From assembly GCA_030837935.1 (NCBI GenBank), contig JAUQXU010000310.1:1-11258 (forward strand): a stretch of 11,258 bases of DNA, written 5' to 3'. The notes beneath the pieces are model-generated. The model was not told where the DNA came from, did no database searches, and saw nothing but the letters and a program-made list of their open reading frames with translations. Source of the DNA: Candidatus Brocadia sp. GTDB taxonomy: Bacteria; Planctomycetota; Brocadiia; Brocadiales; Brocadiaceae. This document shows, one piece after another, positions 1 to 5,900 of this stretch. Positions within the stretch are counted from its first letter, which is position 1. Each line of letters begins with the position of its first letter. The translations under genes and the position numbers were made by a program.

Positions 1-1652
1 ATTGGAAAAGGAAATTAAAAAAACATGGCATTAAGCCGCTCTCCATTATAGTGACAAAAGGAATCTCAGATTGTAAGCGGGTTGCCGAGGAACTACAAGG
101 ATTCTTGCAAGATTGGGAAGGGATTTCGCCTGAAGACGCCGAGGATAAAGTATTGGCAGTAACCTCTGCCAAAGAGCACCAGCCGAATGTTGCAAGGCTA
201 AGGGTTGTTGATAACCCTGCAAGCAAGGTTGAATGGATTGCTTCTGTATCTATGCTCAGCGAGGGGTGGGATGTAAAGAATGTCTTTTTGATCGTGCCTC
301 ATGAGAAAAGGGCATTTAACAGCAAACTCCTTGTAGCTCAGGTGCTTGGCCGGGGTCTCAGAGTTCCCGACTGCTGGAAAGGTGAACAGCCGATAGTAAC
401 GGTTTTTAATCATGATGCATGGTCCGGCAGGATAAGGCATCTGGTTAATGAAATCCTGGAAATAGAGCGCCGCTTATCTTCTGATGTAATAGCATCTTCC
501 CCGTATCATTTTGATATTCATAATCTCAATTACGATCGTGATGGAGTCCCAAGTGAATACACAAAAAAGGGAGAATACCGTTTACTGAAAGATGGCTTTG
601 TGGATTTGCCCACTCAGGTAGAGGCCGAGGATGTTACCATTGATTTCGAACGGGCTGTGTCTGGAGAGCATAATAAATTCAAAACCCGTATTGAGCATAA
701 GACTTACAGTATTGAAGAAGTTGCAGAGCGGATGTACAGAGGACTACAAGCCATTGATGAAGAATCAAAGGATGCTGAAGACCCCCATGACAGGACCAAC
801 TATACAAAGAAGTTCCCTTTAGAGCGTTTAGAGCAAATAGTCAAGGAATCCTTAAAACAGGCAAAGATTAAAACAGGACGAATCACTGAAGCTAATAAGC
901 AAAAATTCTTACAGTCGCTTGGTACACTGAAACGGAAAAAGGCAAAACGGGCTATTTATAAACCAAATCCAAAGGCTCTTATTACCATAAACACAAAAGA
1001 GCGTCATTCCGAAAGTTGCAGTGCGGCAGAACTCAGGAGAGGAGATAAGACTATTTTCTTTGGACCTGATTGCGAAGCCACTGTTCCAGATGATCAGATC
1101 GAATTTTTTAGAGAGGTCTTAGACCCTGATGGCGATTTCTGGGGCGGTCGTAAAGCCATAGAGAACTCACATGATTTTAAGACGCCTCTGAATCTGGTTA
1201 TTGCAGATGCCAAGCCTGAACGCAAGTTCGTTCGGCTGCTTTGTGAAAGAGAGAATGCCCAATCAATAGATGCTTATATTAAAAATACGCCTCAGAAGTT
1301 TTATAAAATAGATTACACATGGAAGAAAGGTGAACATACAAAGCAAGGAGAATTTAGCCCAGATTTTTTTATAAAGAAAGCAGACATGGTTTTTGTCGTT
1401 GAAATCAAAGGCGATGAAGAGATAGCAGACCCTTCTCCTGAGAATATCAAGAAGAATAAATCTGCGCTTGCTCATTTTGAGCGTCTCAATAAATGGCTGG
1501 AACATGAGAAACTCACTATCTATTACCAGTTCAATTTTTTGACCCCCAAAGATTACAACAAGTATTTCCAGAAATTACAGAATAATGACCTTGTCGGGTT
1601 CCGCTCGGAACTTGATGTAGCGTTGAGTAATGCTATGGCAAATGGTAAATAA
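1..1652 (+). CDS. Type III restriction enzyme, Res (helicase-nuclease) subunit, 3' part only
   Basis: The frame is open from base 3 (first full codon) and the gene enters from outside the window; a GTG at 51 is internal, because upstream codons (HGIKPLSIIVTKG) continue the fold. About 549 residues are visible; whole Res subunits usually have 900-1000. Visible in order: helicase motif IV region (SIIVTKGISDCKRVAEEL), motif V (SEGWDVKNV, near 264-290), motif VI (QVLGRGLR, near 339-362), a long linker, and a C-terminal PD-(D/E)XK nuclease signature with Pro-Asp at 1359-1364 and Glu-Ile-Lys at 1401-1409, followed by Gly. Res uses ATP hydrolysis to translocate or switch on DNA and cuts away from sites left unmethylated by its Mod partner; mod would be expected upstream, outside the window. 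The frame is intact to its TAA. Related SF2 helicase-nuclease restriction proteins outside type III cannot be excluded without the N-terminus. Confidence 0.85.
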   Translation, partial: WKRKLKKHGIKPLSIIVTKGISDCKRVAEELQGFLQDWEGISPEDAEDKVLAVTSAKEHQPNVARLRVVDNPASKVEWIASVSMLSEGWDVKNVFLIVPHEKRAFNSKLLVAQVLGRGLRVPDCWKGEQPIVTVFNHDAWSGRIRHLVNEILEIERRLSSDVIASSPYHFDIHNLNYDRDGVPSEYTKKGEYRLLKDGFVDLPTQVEAEDVTIDFERAVSGEHNKFKTRIEHKTYSIEEVAERMYRGLQAIDEESKDAEDPHDRTNYTKKFPLERLEQIVKESLKQAKIKTGRITEANKQKFLQSLGTLKRKKAKRAIYKPNPKALITINTKERHSESCSAAELRRGDKTIFFGPDCEATVPDDQIEFFREVLDPDGDFWGGRKAIENSHDFKTPLNLVIADAKPERKFVRLLCERENAQSIDAYIKNTPQKFYKIDYTWKKGEHTKQGEFSPDFFIKKADMVFVVEIKGDEEIADPSPENIKKNKSALAHFERLNKWLEHEKLTIYYQFNFLTPKDYNKYFQKLQNNDLVGFRSELDVALSNAMANGK

Positions 1653-1694
1653 TGACCGATAAATAGTGTCACTTATTTTGCAATATTCCATCGC

Positions 1695-1832
1695 ATGTAC
1701 GACAACATTGGAAGACGTGTCGCACTTGCAGCAAGAGGCGAAAAGTGGATTGAACGGATTATTGCTGAGGTATGGGAGTGGAAGTTAAAGATGCTTAGTT
1801 GGACGTTGGACAATGTAAAATTAAAAACCTAA
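1695..1832 (+). CDS. Short unknown reading frame, possibly a gene remnant
   Basis: A 45-codon frame starting at ATG 1695 (MYDNIGRRVALAARGEKW...) and ending TAA 1830-1832. The same frame is open back to 1656, just after the Res stop, and reads sensibly there too (TYFAIFHR). An ATG overlaps the Res stop codon (1652-1654) but runs in another frame into TAG after four codons. The composition (Arg/Glu/Trp-rich, helical) looks protein-like, but there is no ribosome-binding site before 1695. I do not recognise a family. It may be the eroded remains of a gene once translationally coupled to Res, or chance. The 3' end overlaps a two-copy heptamer repeat. Confidence 0.25.
   Translation: MYDNIGRRVALAARGEKWIERIIAEVWEWKLKMLSWTLDNVKLKT
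1798..1811 (+). repeat. Two-copy heptamer tandem repeat (GTTGGAC)2
   Basis: GTTGGAC occurs twice in perfect tandem. This is the minimum for a repeat and could be chance, but short heptamer arrays are a recurring feature in some bacterial genomes, and a second, degenerate heptamer array lies at 10478-10505. Confidence 0.4.
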
Positions 1833-1854
1833 AAAAGATTATGGAGGCAAACTA

Positions 1855-2058
1855 ATGAAAGCTTATGAATACTACGCAGAGGTTTTGTCAGACGGTCATT
1901 TGTCAGTTCCCGAAAGCTTAAAAGAAAAACTGAAGCCAGACTCAAAGGTAAGAGTTATGCTTTTACTTGAAGATGAAGAAACAGATTGGAATAACTTTGC
2001 CATATCACAGTTTCTGAAAGGTTATTCAGAGAAAGATTCTATTTATGATGAGTTATAA
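1855..2058 (+). CDS. Antitoxin of a MazEF/PemIK-like pair, AbrB-like N-terminus
   Basis: A 67-residue acidic protein. The N-terminal half (residues 1-39) has a beta-strand pattern with DGHLSVPESLKEKL then KVRVMLLLEDEE, which resembles the swapped-hairpin DNA-binding fold of AbrB/MazE-type antitoxins. The C-terminal tail (about 40-67) is acidic and probably unstructured until it wraps the toxin. The start is supported by GGAGG at 1843-1847, 7 bases before ATG. The stop overlaps the next gene by 14 bases, the usual antitoxin-first coupling. The inferred role is to bind and neutralise the downstream endoribonuclease and to repress the operon. Assignment rests mainly on position and size; the sequence similarity to AbrB-like proteins is weak. 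Confidence 0.65.
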   Translation: MKAYEYYAEVLSDGHLSVPESLKEKLKPDSKVRVMLLLEDEETDWNNFAISQFLKGYSEKDSIYDEL

Positions 2059-2368
2059 CTTTGGGAATATTCTTCTTGTTGGATTTCCTCATACTGATTT
2101 GCAGGATGTCTCAAAAAGGCCTGCAATAGTTCTTTACGATTCTGGCGATCAAGATGTGCTTGTGGCAAGGGTAACTACGCAGGAATACACCACAGAAACA
2201 GATTACAAAATCCTTCAATGGAAAAAATGCGGTCTTCTTGGAGAATCGTATATCAGACTTGCTAAACTGGCAACTATAGAAAAAAGATACGTAATTAAAC
2301 AATTGGGTACATTAGATCCCTTAGAAATACTGAATCTAAAGACGACATTGAAAAAAATGTTTTTGTGA
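2045..2368 (+). CDS. MazF/PemK-family endoribonuclease toxin
   Basis: A 107-residue protein matching the PemK/MazF pattern: an opening strand (GNILLVGFPHTDL, residues 7-19), then KRPAIVL with the family's conserved Arg at 25, a VARVTT segment (40-45) where MazF proteins carry the catalytic Ser/Thr, a GLLGESYIRLAKLATI segment (63-78), and a closing KQLGTLDP helix start (85-92). Family members are ribosome-independent or ribosome-associated mRNA interferases that slow growth when the antitoxin is lost. ATG ATG at 2045 and 2048 are both possible starts; both lie inside the antitoxin's 3' end, so expression is probably by translational coupling. The length is normal and no lesion is seen. Its cleavage sequence cannot be predicted here. 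Confidence 0.85.
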   Translation: MMSYNFGNILLVGFPHTDLQDVSKRPAIVLYDSGDQDVLVARVTTQEYTTETDYKILQWKKCGLLGESYIRLAKLATIEKRYVIKQLGTLDPLEILNLKTTLKKMFL

Positions 2369-2439
2369 CAATCTTATTTCAAAAAACATTATGACGCTGT
2401 TGGAAATGCCGTACGGTGTTCTCGTGGGAACTTGAAATA

Positions 2440-2492
2440 TAATTGGAGAAAGTAATTTTTGGTTAATGATTATAGGGTTCTTCTCCCAATTA
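2440..2492. repeat. Inverted repeat upstream of the DUF433/DUF5615 pair
   Basis: AATTGGAGAA (2441-2450) faces TTCTCCCAATT (2481-2491). They pair over 10 base pairs with one bulged C, plus an extra T-A pair outside, with a 30-base loop. It sits in the 188-base gap between the two toxin-antitoxin modules. It could be an operator for the downstream module or an RNA hairpin; there is no T-run to make it a clear terminator. The rest of the gap shows no gene. Confidence 0.35.
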
Positions 2493-2556
2493 GTTTGCAA
2501 AAACTTGTATCTTATGTTCGTAGAGAATTCTTTCTAAATACTAAAGGAGACTTATT

Positions 2557-2838
2557 ATGCCTGTAGCACAAAAAGCAAAAACTCAAACCAAGCATCCTTA
2601 TATTGTTTCTCGTAAGACCCATTGTGGTGGAAGCCCCGTAATTATTGGCACCAAATTTCCTGTGCGTTCTGTCGTTTTTTATGTACTGAAACAAGGTATG
2701 ACGCCTGAAGAACTCGTCAAAGAGTTTCCACACCTTACACTCCCACAAATCTATGACGCCCTTTCCTATTATTACGAAAATAAGAAGGAAATAGATAAAG
2801 AACTATCTGTTAAAGAGTCTGATTTAAGGGAAAAATGA
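2557..2838 (+). CDS. DUF433 antitoxin-like HTH protein
   Basis: A 93-residue protein with the DUF433 hallmarks: a Gly-Gly-x-Pro-Val-Ile-x-Gly-Thr segment (GGSPVIIGTKFPV, residues 24-36), then a hydrophobic helix and a helix-turn-helix-like stretch (GMTPEELVKEFPHLTLPQIY, 47-66) ending in DALSYYYENKKEID. The family is found directly upstream of PIN-like DUF5615 proteins and is proposed to act as antitoxin and DNA-binding autoregulator. AGGAG at 2545-2549, 7 bases before ATG, supports this start. The N-terminal dozen residues are Lys/Gln-rich and precede the conserved core. The C-terminal tail (81-93) is charged and may contact the partner. Only 6 bases separate it from the next gene. Confidence 0.85.
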   Translation: MPVAQKAKTQTKHPYIVSRKTHCGGSPVIIGTKFPVRSVVFYVLKQGMTPEELVKEFPHLTLPQIYDALSYYYENKKEIDKELSVKESDLREK

Positions 2839-2844
2839 CATCAA

Positions 2845-3198
2845 ATGTCTGATATATCGTTATATCTTGATGAGGATGTGAGAGTATTGTTGGCAGAAGT
2901 ATTACGCAATAGAGGTTATACTGTTTCTCATGTTCTTGAAGTTGGTAGAAATGGTAAAAGCGATAGTGAGCAACTTGCCTATGCCGTAAAGCACAAAATG
3001 GCTATATTGACTCACAACATTAAAGACTACGTTGTTCTATCCAAATCATATGCAGAGTCGGGAAAGAGACACTTCGGTATTATTGTTTCAGATCAGATCC
3101 CTTTTAGCGAACTTCTGAGACGAACCCTTAAATTCCTATCCTCCGATACTGGAGAACTTGTAAAAAATAAATTAATCTGGTTACAAGATTACAAGTAA
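2845..3198 (+). CDS. DUF5615 PIN-like protein, probable toxin partner
   Basis: A 117-residue protein opening with SLYLDEDVRVLLAEVLRNRG: the Asp9-Glu10-Asp11 cluster is the first acidic site of PIN-like nucleases (Mut7-C/DUF5615). A second acidic residue lies at Asp40/Glu42 (KSDSEQL), and the strand AILTHNIKDY (53-62) corresponds to the third site. There Asn58 stands where many PIN proteins have Asp, with Asp61 following. Members pair with DUF433 and are predicted RNases; toxicity has been shown for few, so that is inference. The only Shine-Dalgarno-like stretch (AAGGG, 2826-2830) is 14 bases upstream, so translation is probably coupled to the DUF433 gene. No lesion is visible. Confidence 0.8.
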   Translation: MSDISLYLDEDVRVLLAEVLRNRGYTVSHVLEVGRNGKSDSEQLAYAVKHKMAILTHNIKDYVVLSKSYAESGKRHFGIIVSDQIPFSELLRRTLKFLSSDTGELVKNKLIWLQDYK

Positions 3199-3357
3199 TA
3201 TTTCCGGTAAATTTACACCGTAAAAATTTTTTAGGAGGAACATATGGCTATACATCAGAGAGGTCTTATTGTATGCGACCCCAAAATTCTTAATGGCAAG
3301 CCTATCATTAAGGGTACAAGAATATCTGTGGCTCTCATACTGCAAAACATTGCTTCA

Positions 3358-3475
3358 CAGGCTGTCCGAGAATGAAGTTGACCCAACCGATGTATACCAT
3401 ATATTGTTTATCCAGAAATACATTGTCAATATATAGTATAGTGCCAGCCGCGTAAGTGCATTCTCGGACAGCCGG
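3358..3475. mobile_element. 118-bp MITE-like inverted-repeat element with TTCA target duplication
   Basis: The ends are 17-bp inverted repeats: CAGGCTGTCCGAGAATG (3358-3374) against CATTCTCGGACAGCCGG (3459-3475), with one mismatch at position 2. They are flanked directly by TTCA on both sides (3354-3357 and 3476-3479). The element contains no usable reading frame, so it would depend on a transposase supplied elsewhere. The precise in-phase repair of the DUF433 gene when the element and one TTCA are removed shows it is a discrete insertion. I cannot name the parent IS family; a 4-bp duplication fits several DDE families. Confidence 0.88.
3393..3440. repeat. Internal inverted repeat of the MITE
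   Basis: TATACCATATATTG (3393-3406) faces CAATATATAGTATA (3427-3440): 13 of 14 positions are complementary, with a 20-base loop. Together with the terminal repeats this would let the whole element fold into a two-storey hairpin, with 18-base unpaired spacers on each side (3375-3392 and 3441-3458). Confidence 0.75.
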
Positions 3476-3746
3476 TTCAGGTATGACCAGAGAGGAAATG
3501 TCAGGTATGTTCTCGACTGACGCTGACGATTGAGTTATGAAGTTTAGATGAAACAGTAAAATTTAGTTTTTCCACTGTCTAAGATGTAACTTATGATGTA
3601 TGATGTTCTGGTTTTAATATGTACAGCTCGACTCGCAAGCATAAAACCACCCTAGGGGAAATACGCTGTTTTTTTACAACAATTATTTGCACAAAACACA
3701 CGTGATTCCTTTAAATATTTCACGTTTATTTTAAGGAAGGTACGAT

Positions 3747-3815
3747 ATGTGCTGGAATGGTTATAAAGTTCTTTTGAGTGTTTTAGCTCTTTCTGCTAAA
3801 ATAACCTTTACCTAA
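3747..3815 (+). CDS. Possible 22-residue hydrophobic small peptide
   Basis: ATG 3747 is preceded by AAGGAAGG (3733-3740) at a usable 6-base spacing. It reads MCWNGYKVLLSVLALSAKIT and two more residues before TAA. The centre is hydrophobic, like a signal peptide start or a tiny membrane peptide. Its 3' half contains a perfect inverted repeat (3781-3801). It could be a leader peptide, the start of a lost exported protein, or chance. There is no homology that I recognise. Confidence 0.2.
   Translation: MCWNGYKVLLSVLALSAKITFT
3781..3801. repeat. 7-bp inverted repeat, possible hairpin or operator
   Basis: TTTTAGC (3781-3787) faces GCTAAAA (3795-3801) with a 7-base spacer. It is too short and differently spaced to be the CIRCE heat-shock operator. 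It lies about 175 bases before ftsH, inside the small 22-codon frame. Confidence 0.35.
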
Positions 3816-3950
3816 TTATCGAGATTCTCTATACAAAGGTTTTTTAGACCCATTTCATGGACGATATCTGAAAGAGATCGGTCATGGAACAAGATGCGGT
3901 TTTCTGCGCCAAACGGGGAGAATTCGATATTATCTCTAAATATTTAATGA

Positions 3951-3970
3951 TATGATTTCAATCTAAGGAG
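3951..3970 (+). promoter_or_regulatory. Possible -10 box and the ftsH ribosome-binding site
   Basis: TATGAT (3951-3956) is a good sigma-70-type -10 hexamer, but the -35 position (about 3928-3933, TATTAT) is poor and the resulting leader would be very short. AAGGAG (3965-3970), 5 bases before ATG 3976, is a clear Shine-Dalgarno and fixes the ftsH start. The promoter part is tentative; the ribosome-binding site is solid. Confidence 0.35.
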
Positions 3971-3975
3971 TTTTT

Positions 3976-5835
3976 ATGTTCAAGGATTTCAAAAAAATAC
4001 AGATTAAAATGCCAAAGAAATTTTCAGTTTGGCATATTATTATTGCCTTCGGATTTTTTATACTCCTGCAGATGTATTTGATGAATCCGGGAGTGAGGGA
4101 TATTACTTACAGTGATTTTAAAAAATTGGTCAAGGAAGGAAATGTCTTGGAATGCCATATTACCCATACTATGATCCGCGGTAAACTGCGGGAGATAGAA
4201 CGTGGTACAACAAAAAATGCGATCTTTATTACGGCCCGTGTGGATGATCCAGACCTGGTAAAAGACCTGGAATCAATGGGTGTCAGGTACGCAGGGCATT
4301 ACGAAAGTCCGTGGTTCAGGACGTTTTTTTTCTCCTGGATAATACCCTTGTTAATCCTGTTCGTGATCTGGCGTTTTGTCTTTAACCGATTCGGTCCTGC
4401 CAGCAGTATTATGACCTTTGGTAAAAGCAAAGGTCGTCTCTATGCACAAGAAGACCTGAATGTAACCTTTGACGACGTGGCGGGAATCGATGAGGCAAAG
4501 GAGGAACTGCAAGAAATTATAGAGTTTTTGAAGACGCCTGAGAAATTTCGCGCCCTGGGTGGAAAAATACCCAAAGGCGTTTTACTTGTCGGCGCCCCTG
4601 GAACAGGGAAAACCCTTCTGGCAAAAGCGGTGGCGGGTGAGGCCGGAGTGCCATTTTTTAATATGAGTGGCTCAGAGTTTGTCGAGATGTTTGTTGGGGT
4701 GGGTGCTGCACGGGTAAGGGATTTGTTTAATCAGGCAGACCAGAAAGCGCCGTGTATTATCTTTATTGACGAACTTGACGCCCTTGGCAAGGCCCGTGGC
4801 GCAAATCCTATGGGCGGACACGATGAGCGCGAGCAGACCCTAAACCAATTGCTGGTAGAAATGGATGGCTTTGATTCCAACAAGGGGGTAATTATTATGG
4901 GTGCTACCAACCGTCCTGAGATGTTAGACTCTGCACTGTTGAGGCCCGGAAGATTTGATCGTCAGGTGGTTGTTGACCGGCCCGATCTTCATGGCCGTGA
5001 AGCAATACTGAAAGTACACGTAAAAGATGTGAAATTGGAAAAGGAGATTAATTTACATTCGGTTGCAGCGATGACCCCAGGATTTGTCGGCGCAGATCTT
5101 GCCAATCTCGTGAACGAAGCAGCTTTGCTTGCAGCAAGGAGGAATAAAAAGGCTGTAGGCATGCCAGAGTTTGAAGAGGCAATTGACCGCATTATGGCAG
5201 GCCTGGAGAAGAAAAAGCGTTTGATGAATATGAAGGAGAAGGAGATCGTTGCTTATCACGAATCGGGTCATGCGTTGGTGGCGTGTTCTATGCCGTATGC
5301 AGATCCGGTTCGAAAAATTTCGATGATCCCGCGCGGAATTGGGGCTCTGGGATATACCTTACAAAAACCTACGGAAGACCGATATCTTATGACCAGGACA
5401 GAGCTCCTGGATCGGGTGGCCATATTAGTCGGGGGGCGTGTTGCAGAGGAAATTATTTTTAATGAAATATCGACGGGTGCCCAGAATGATTTAGAAAAGG
5501 CCACGGAGATCGCTAAGCTGATGGTCAAGGAATACGGCATGAGTGACAAGATGGGTTTAGTAACCTTCGAGCAAGGCGACAGGCCGCTTTTTTTGGGCGG
5601 AGGATTCGCATCGAGTAAGGAATACAGCGAGGAAACGGCGCGAGAAATAGATTTAGAGATTAAGAAGATTATGGACGAATCGTTCCATCGCGTAAAAGCA
5701 TTATTGACTGATAAAAAGGAAATCTTGAGAGGGATGGCAAAAACTCTTATGGAACAAGAGGTTATTGAGGGTGAAGAATTGAAAAAACTTCTGGATGAAC
5801 TTCATAAGGCCAATGGGAAAAGTACGCTTGTGTAA
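3976..5835 (+). CDS. ftsH: ATP-dependent zinc metalloprotease FtsH
   Basis: A complete 619-residue FtsH. Membrane helix 1 is at about 18-36, followed by a short extracytoplasmic domain (37-112) and membrane helix 2 (about 115-136). The cytoplasmic AAA+ module has Walker A GAPGTGKT (206-213), the pore loop motif with Phe239 (MFVGVG), Walker B IIFIDELDAL (261-270; Asp265, Glu266), and the second region of homology with RPGRFDR (323-329). The protease domain carries the zinc motif HESGH (428-432) and the third metal ligand, Asp505 in GAQND. FtsH extracts and degrades misassembled membrane proteins and selected regulators as a hexamer. Its length is usual for the family, all catalytic residues are present, and the tail is a charged coiled-coil-like stretch. 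It heads a tight gene cluster with a PAS-GGDEF gene, lon and a usp gene. The identification is firm. Confidence 0.98.
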   Translation: MFKDFKKIQIKMPKKFSVWHIIIAFGFFILLQMYLMNPGVRDITYSDFKKLVKEGNVLECHITHTMIRGKLREIERGTTKNAIFITARVDDPDLVKDLESMGVRYAGHYESPWFRTFFFSWIIPLLILFVIWRFVFNRFGPASSIMTFGKSKGRLYAQEDLNVTFDDVAGIDEAKEELQEIIEFLKTPEKFRALGGKIPKGVLLVGAPGTGKTLLAKAVAGEAGVPFFNMSGSEFVEMFVGVGAARVRDLFNQADQKAPCIIFIDELDALGKARGANPMGGHDEREQTLNQLLVEMDGFDSNKGVIIMGATNRPEMLDSALLRPGRFDRQVVVDRPDLHGREAILKVHVKDVKLEKEINLHSVAAMTPGFVGADLANLVNEAALLAARRNKKAVGMPEFEEAIDRIMAGLEKKKRLMNMKEKEIVAYHESGHALVACSMPYADPVRKISMIPRGIGALGYTLQKPTEDRYLMTRTELLDRVAILVGGRVAEEIIFNEISTGAQNDLEKATEIAKLMVKEYGMSDKMGLVTFEQGDRPLFLGGGFASSKEYSEETAREIDLEIKKIMDESFHRVKALLTDKKEILRGMAKTLMEQEVIEGEELKKLLDELHKANGKSTLV

Positions 5836-5900
5836 CAAGCCTCTTGAATAGACCCTTTCCAGGGGAAATAGGGGTTTTCAGAGTATCTTTGGGAGAAAAA

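Larger units (their letters stand above)
3244..3533 (+). pseudogene. Second DUF433 gene, interrupted by a MITE and shortened at its 3' end
   Basis: A strong AGGAGG (3233-3238) precedes ATG 3244. The product starts as a clear DUF433 protein: IVCDPKILNGKPIIKGTRIS, then VALILQNIAS. At codon 39 the reading frame enters a 118-bp inverted-repeat element, and the element's own terminal repeat supplies the stop (TGA 3373-3375). If bases 3358-3479 are removed, the frame continues in phase as GMTREEM, exactly the DUF433 continuation, to a TGA at 3531-3533 (55 residues). That is still shorter than a typical DUF433 protein (about 75-80). A +1 shift near 3500 would give RLTLTIEL, which resembles the next family segment, so a second lesion is likely. 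No DUF5615 partner follows. It is a paralogue, not a close copy, of the 2557-2838 gene. Confidence 0.85.
3534..3975. other. 442-base intergenic stretch upstream of ftsH
   Basis: No confident gene. Visible items: an imperfect hairpin with ACAGT/ACTGT ends (3553-3578); a tandem ATGATGT pair (3593-3606); a T7 run at 3669-3675 without a convincing GC stem before it; CGTGA (3701-3705) facing TCACG (3720-3724) around an AT-rich core; a 22-codon frame at 3747; a perfect 7-bp inverted repeat at 3781-3801; and an imperfect 14-bp palindrome at 3856-3886 (CATG ends, 11 of 14 positions paired). The region probably holds the ftsH promoter and the eroded edge of the accessory segment. Confidence 0.5.

Noticed and set aside
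3358..3475. Complete insertion sequence
   Set aside because: It is only 118 bp long and has no transposase frame, so it can only be a non-autonomous element.
3640..3676. Intrinsic terminator ending in the T7 run
   Set aside because: The only GC-rich palindrome nearby (CCCTAGGG) has no room for a loop and is separated from the T-run by AAATACGCTG.
3781..3801. CIRCE-type heat-shock operator upstream of ftsH
   Set aside because: The TTAGC/GCTAA core is shared by chance, but CIRCE needs 9-bp arms with a 9-base spacer (TTAGCACTC/GAGTGCTAA); here the arms are 7 bp of different sequence with a 7-base spacer.
5844..5900. TTG start that would extend the PAS-GGDEF protein by 19 residues
   Set aside because: No ribosome-binding site precedes it, while ATG 5901 has GGGAG at good spacing and begins directly before the first membrane helix.
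5836..5900. Terminator after ftsH
   Set aside because: CCCT-TTCC-AGGG forms only a 4-bp stem and is not followed by a T-run, so read-through into the GGDEF gene is expected.
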